A stretch of 64,000 nt of DNA from UBA7672 sp044224605. Its GTDB lineage: Bacteria; Pseudomonadota; Alphaproteobacteria; Caulobacterales; Hyphomonadaceae. The position numbers and the translations under genes are program-made. The notes under the pieces are model-generated. The model was not told the origin of the DNA. It worked only from the letters and a program-made list of their open reading frames with translations, and did no database searches. Positions 62,705-64,000 of the stretch are shown here, one piece after another. Where the stretch lies: positions 1-64,000 of the forward strand of contig JBGAKC010000009.1 in NCBI GenBank assembly GCA_044224605.1. Direction: 5' to 3'. Positions within the stretch are counted from its first letter, which is position 1; every line of letters begins with the position of its first letter.

Positions 62705-64000
62705 ATGGACATCATTATCCTGATCGGCATCGTGATCACCGTGGTCACGGGCTTTCCGGTCATCCTGCAGCTCCGCAGGCAGCCCAAGGGCCTCCACATC
62801 ATCTTCTTCACCGAGATGTGGGAACGGTTCTCCTACTACGGTATGCGGACGATCCTGTTCGTCTACATGACGCAGCACTTCCTCTTCTCCGATGAAGCCG
62901 CCTCGGGCCAGTACGGATCCTACACATCGCTGGTCTACCTGCTGCCGCTGATCGGCGGGATGCTGGCTGACCGTTATCTCGGCACGACAAAGGCTGTCGC
63001 TTTCGGCGCACTCCTGCTGGTCGCAGGCCACCTTACCATGGCGGTGGAGCAGGAACCGGCGCGCAACGTGCTCGTCTATCAAGGCCAGCGCTACGACATC
63101 GCGGCTGAAGGCCGGCAGGATGAGCGCAAGGCCTGGGTCGTGGTCGAAGGCCAGCGTTATGAGTTCGGCCCCGCGGAGATCGGGCCAGAAAAGGCGCCGG
63201 GCATGGAGATCAAAGGGTTCAGCGGAAATGCGGCGCTGCCCAACATCATTCCGATCGACAATCCGAAGACAGAGGCCGCCGACGGCTACCAGATGATCGT
63301 CGAGGGCCAGCAGCCCTTCTACATGAGCGCCTTCTTCCTTGCGCTGTCGTTGATCATCATGGGCGTCGGTTTCCTGAAGGCGAACCTCGCTACGCAGGTC
63401 GGCCAGCTCTACACCAAGGATGACCCACGCCGCGATGGCGGCTTCTCGCTCTACTATTACGGGATCAACCTCGGCGCCTTCTGGGCGCAGGTGCTGTGTG
63501 CGCTCGTGGGCGCGAAGATCGGCTGGTGGGCGGGCTTCGGCCTCGCCGGCATCGGCATGCTGCTTGGCTGGCTGGTGTTCGTACGCCGCCGCCTGCTGTT
63601 CTTCACGCCTGGCCCGGCGCAGCTTCCCGCTGAACTCGGACTGCCGCCCAATCCGGAGCTGCTGAAGAAGCCGCTGTTCGGACCGATCAACCGCGAGTGG
63701 CTGATCTATATCTTGGCATTGCTGAGCGTTGGTCTCGTCTGGCTGCTGGTGCAGCGCGAGCCGATCGTCAACACGGCGCTGACCATCGCCTCGTTCGGGA
63801 TGCTGGCGTTCTTCGTCTACTATATGTTCACCAAGGCGACGCTGGCGGAATCGGGCAAGCTGATCCTTGCGCTGATCCTTGTGCTCGCATCCGTCGTGTT
63901 CTTCACGCTGTTCGAACTCGCGGGCTCGGCGTTGTCGCAGTTCTCCGAACGCTCTTCGCAGCTGTGCATCGCCGGAGGTTGCGTAACATCAGGGCAGACG
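62705..64000 (+). CDS. POT-family peptide:H+ symporter (5' part)
   Basis: The window ends inside this gene; 432 residues are visible. The POT motif EMWERFSYYGMR (E37, E40, R41, F42) marks the canonical first helix. Two features are unusual: an extra N-terminal membrane helix (residues 3-22, IIILIGIVITVVTGFPVIL) before that helix, and a polar insertion of about 85 residues after helix 3 (about residues 117-203) with two copies of a GQRY motif (VYQGQRYD and VEGQRYEF). The rest is ordinary. It likely imports di- or tripeptides using the proton gradient. Confidence 0.88.
   Translation, partial: MDIIILIGIVITVVTGFPVILQLRRQPKGLHIIFFTEMWERFSYYGMRTILFVYMTQHFLFSDEAASGQYGSYTSLVYLLPLIGGMLADRYLGTTKAVAFGALLLVAGHLTMAVEQEPARNVLVYQGQRYDIAAEGRQDERKAWVVVEGQRYEFGPAEIGPEKAPGMEIKGFSGNAALPNIIPIDNPKTEAADGYQMIVEGQQPFYMSAFFLALSLIIMGVGFLKANLATQVGQLYTKDDPRRDGGFSLYYYGINLGAFWAQVLCALVGAKIGWWAGFGLAGIGMLLGWLVFVRRRLLFFTPGPAQLPAELGLPPNPELLKKPLFGPINREWLIYILALLSVGLVWLLVQREPIVNTALTIASFGMLAFFVYYMFTKATLAESGKLILALILVLASVVFFTLFELAGSALSQFSERSSQLCIAGGCVTSGQT

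Overview
The window is a GC-rich chromosomal stretch (by eye mid-60s percent GC) from an alphaproteobacterium, most likely Caulobacterales/Hyphomonadaceae-like. The lineage call rests on a TipF-like EAL protein followed by a TIGR01459 HAD phosphatase, the run ribF-ileS-lspA-DUF3035-M16-M16, a short-form HisG with HisZ, a SapC-family protein, an endonuclease-type MutL, and SOS boxes of the alphaproteobacterial form GAAC-N7-GAAC. I saw no rRNA, tRNA, CRISPR array or intact mobile element.

Layout. 0-9 kb: the end of a TonB-like protein, a six-helix membrane protein, uvrA with an SOS box, a small membrane protein that looks frameshifted, a SET-domain methyltransferase, a lipase-like hydrolase, an ArsR/AHSA1 pair, a glycine-zipper protein and a DUF4287/DUF5655 protein. 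9-15 kb: lipoproteins (one unknown, a YfbK-type VWA protein, a DUF885 peptidase) and a small unknown gene with an SOS box next to its start. 15-19 kb: SapC, then a DsbD/ScsB-type transporter with a redoxin. 19-22 kb: the overlapping hisS-hisZ-hisG operon. 22.2-23.1 kb: a gene-free stretch holding a strong small-RNA candidate. 23-25 kb: groES-groEL with promoter and CIRCE operator. 25-32.5 kb: a degenerate SGNH/CE2 hydrolase, a PaaI thioesterase, an unknown membrane protein, msrB, an SDR, a small membrane protein, a Baeyer-Villiger-type monooxygenase and an EstB-type serine hydrolase. 32.6-34.3 kb: a DUF262/DUF1524 (GmrSD-like) protein. 34.4-36.2 kb: a fumarylacetoacetase-family enzyme and a metallo-beta-lactamase-like protein without zinc ligands. 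36.6-48 kb: tipF-like, HAD phosphatase, a degenerate 1.1 kb region with an IS30-like remnant, maoC-like, ribF, ileS, lspA, DUF3035 and two M16 peptidases. 48-64 kb: PQQ alcohol dehydrogenase, mutL, rnhB, quinone oxidoreductase, CPBP protease, rsmD, tadA, DUF3298, ubiA, rsmE, gshA, a TonB receptor and a truncated POT peptide transporter.

Most of the window is housekeeping: repair (uvrA, mutL), protein folding and thiol balance (groESL, msrB, DsbD-like, gshA), translation and RNA modification (ileS, hisS, tadA, rsmD, rsmE), and cofactor or quinone synthesis (ribF, ubiA). Packing is tight, with several stop/start overlaps and three convergent pairs whose 3' ends overlap. I did not find a clear new multigene system. 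The most interesting items are the SOS-box small protein, the sRNA candidate, two apparent pseudoenzymes, and the isolated DUF262 protein.
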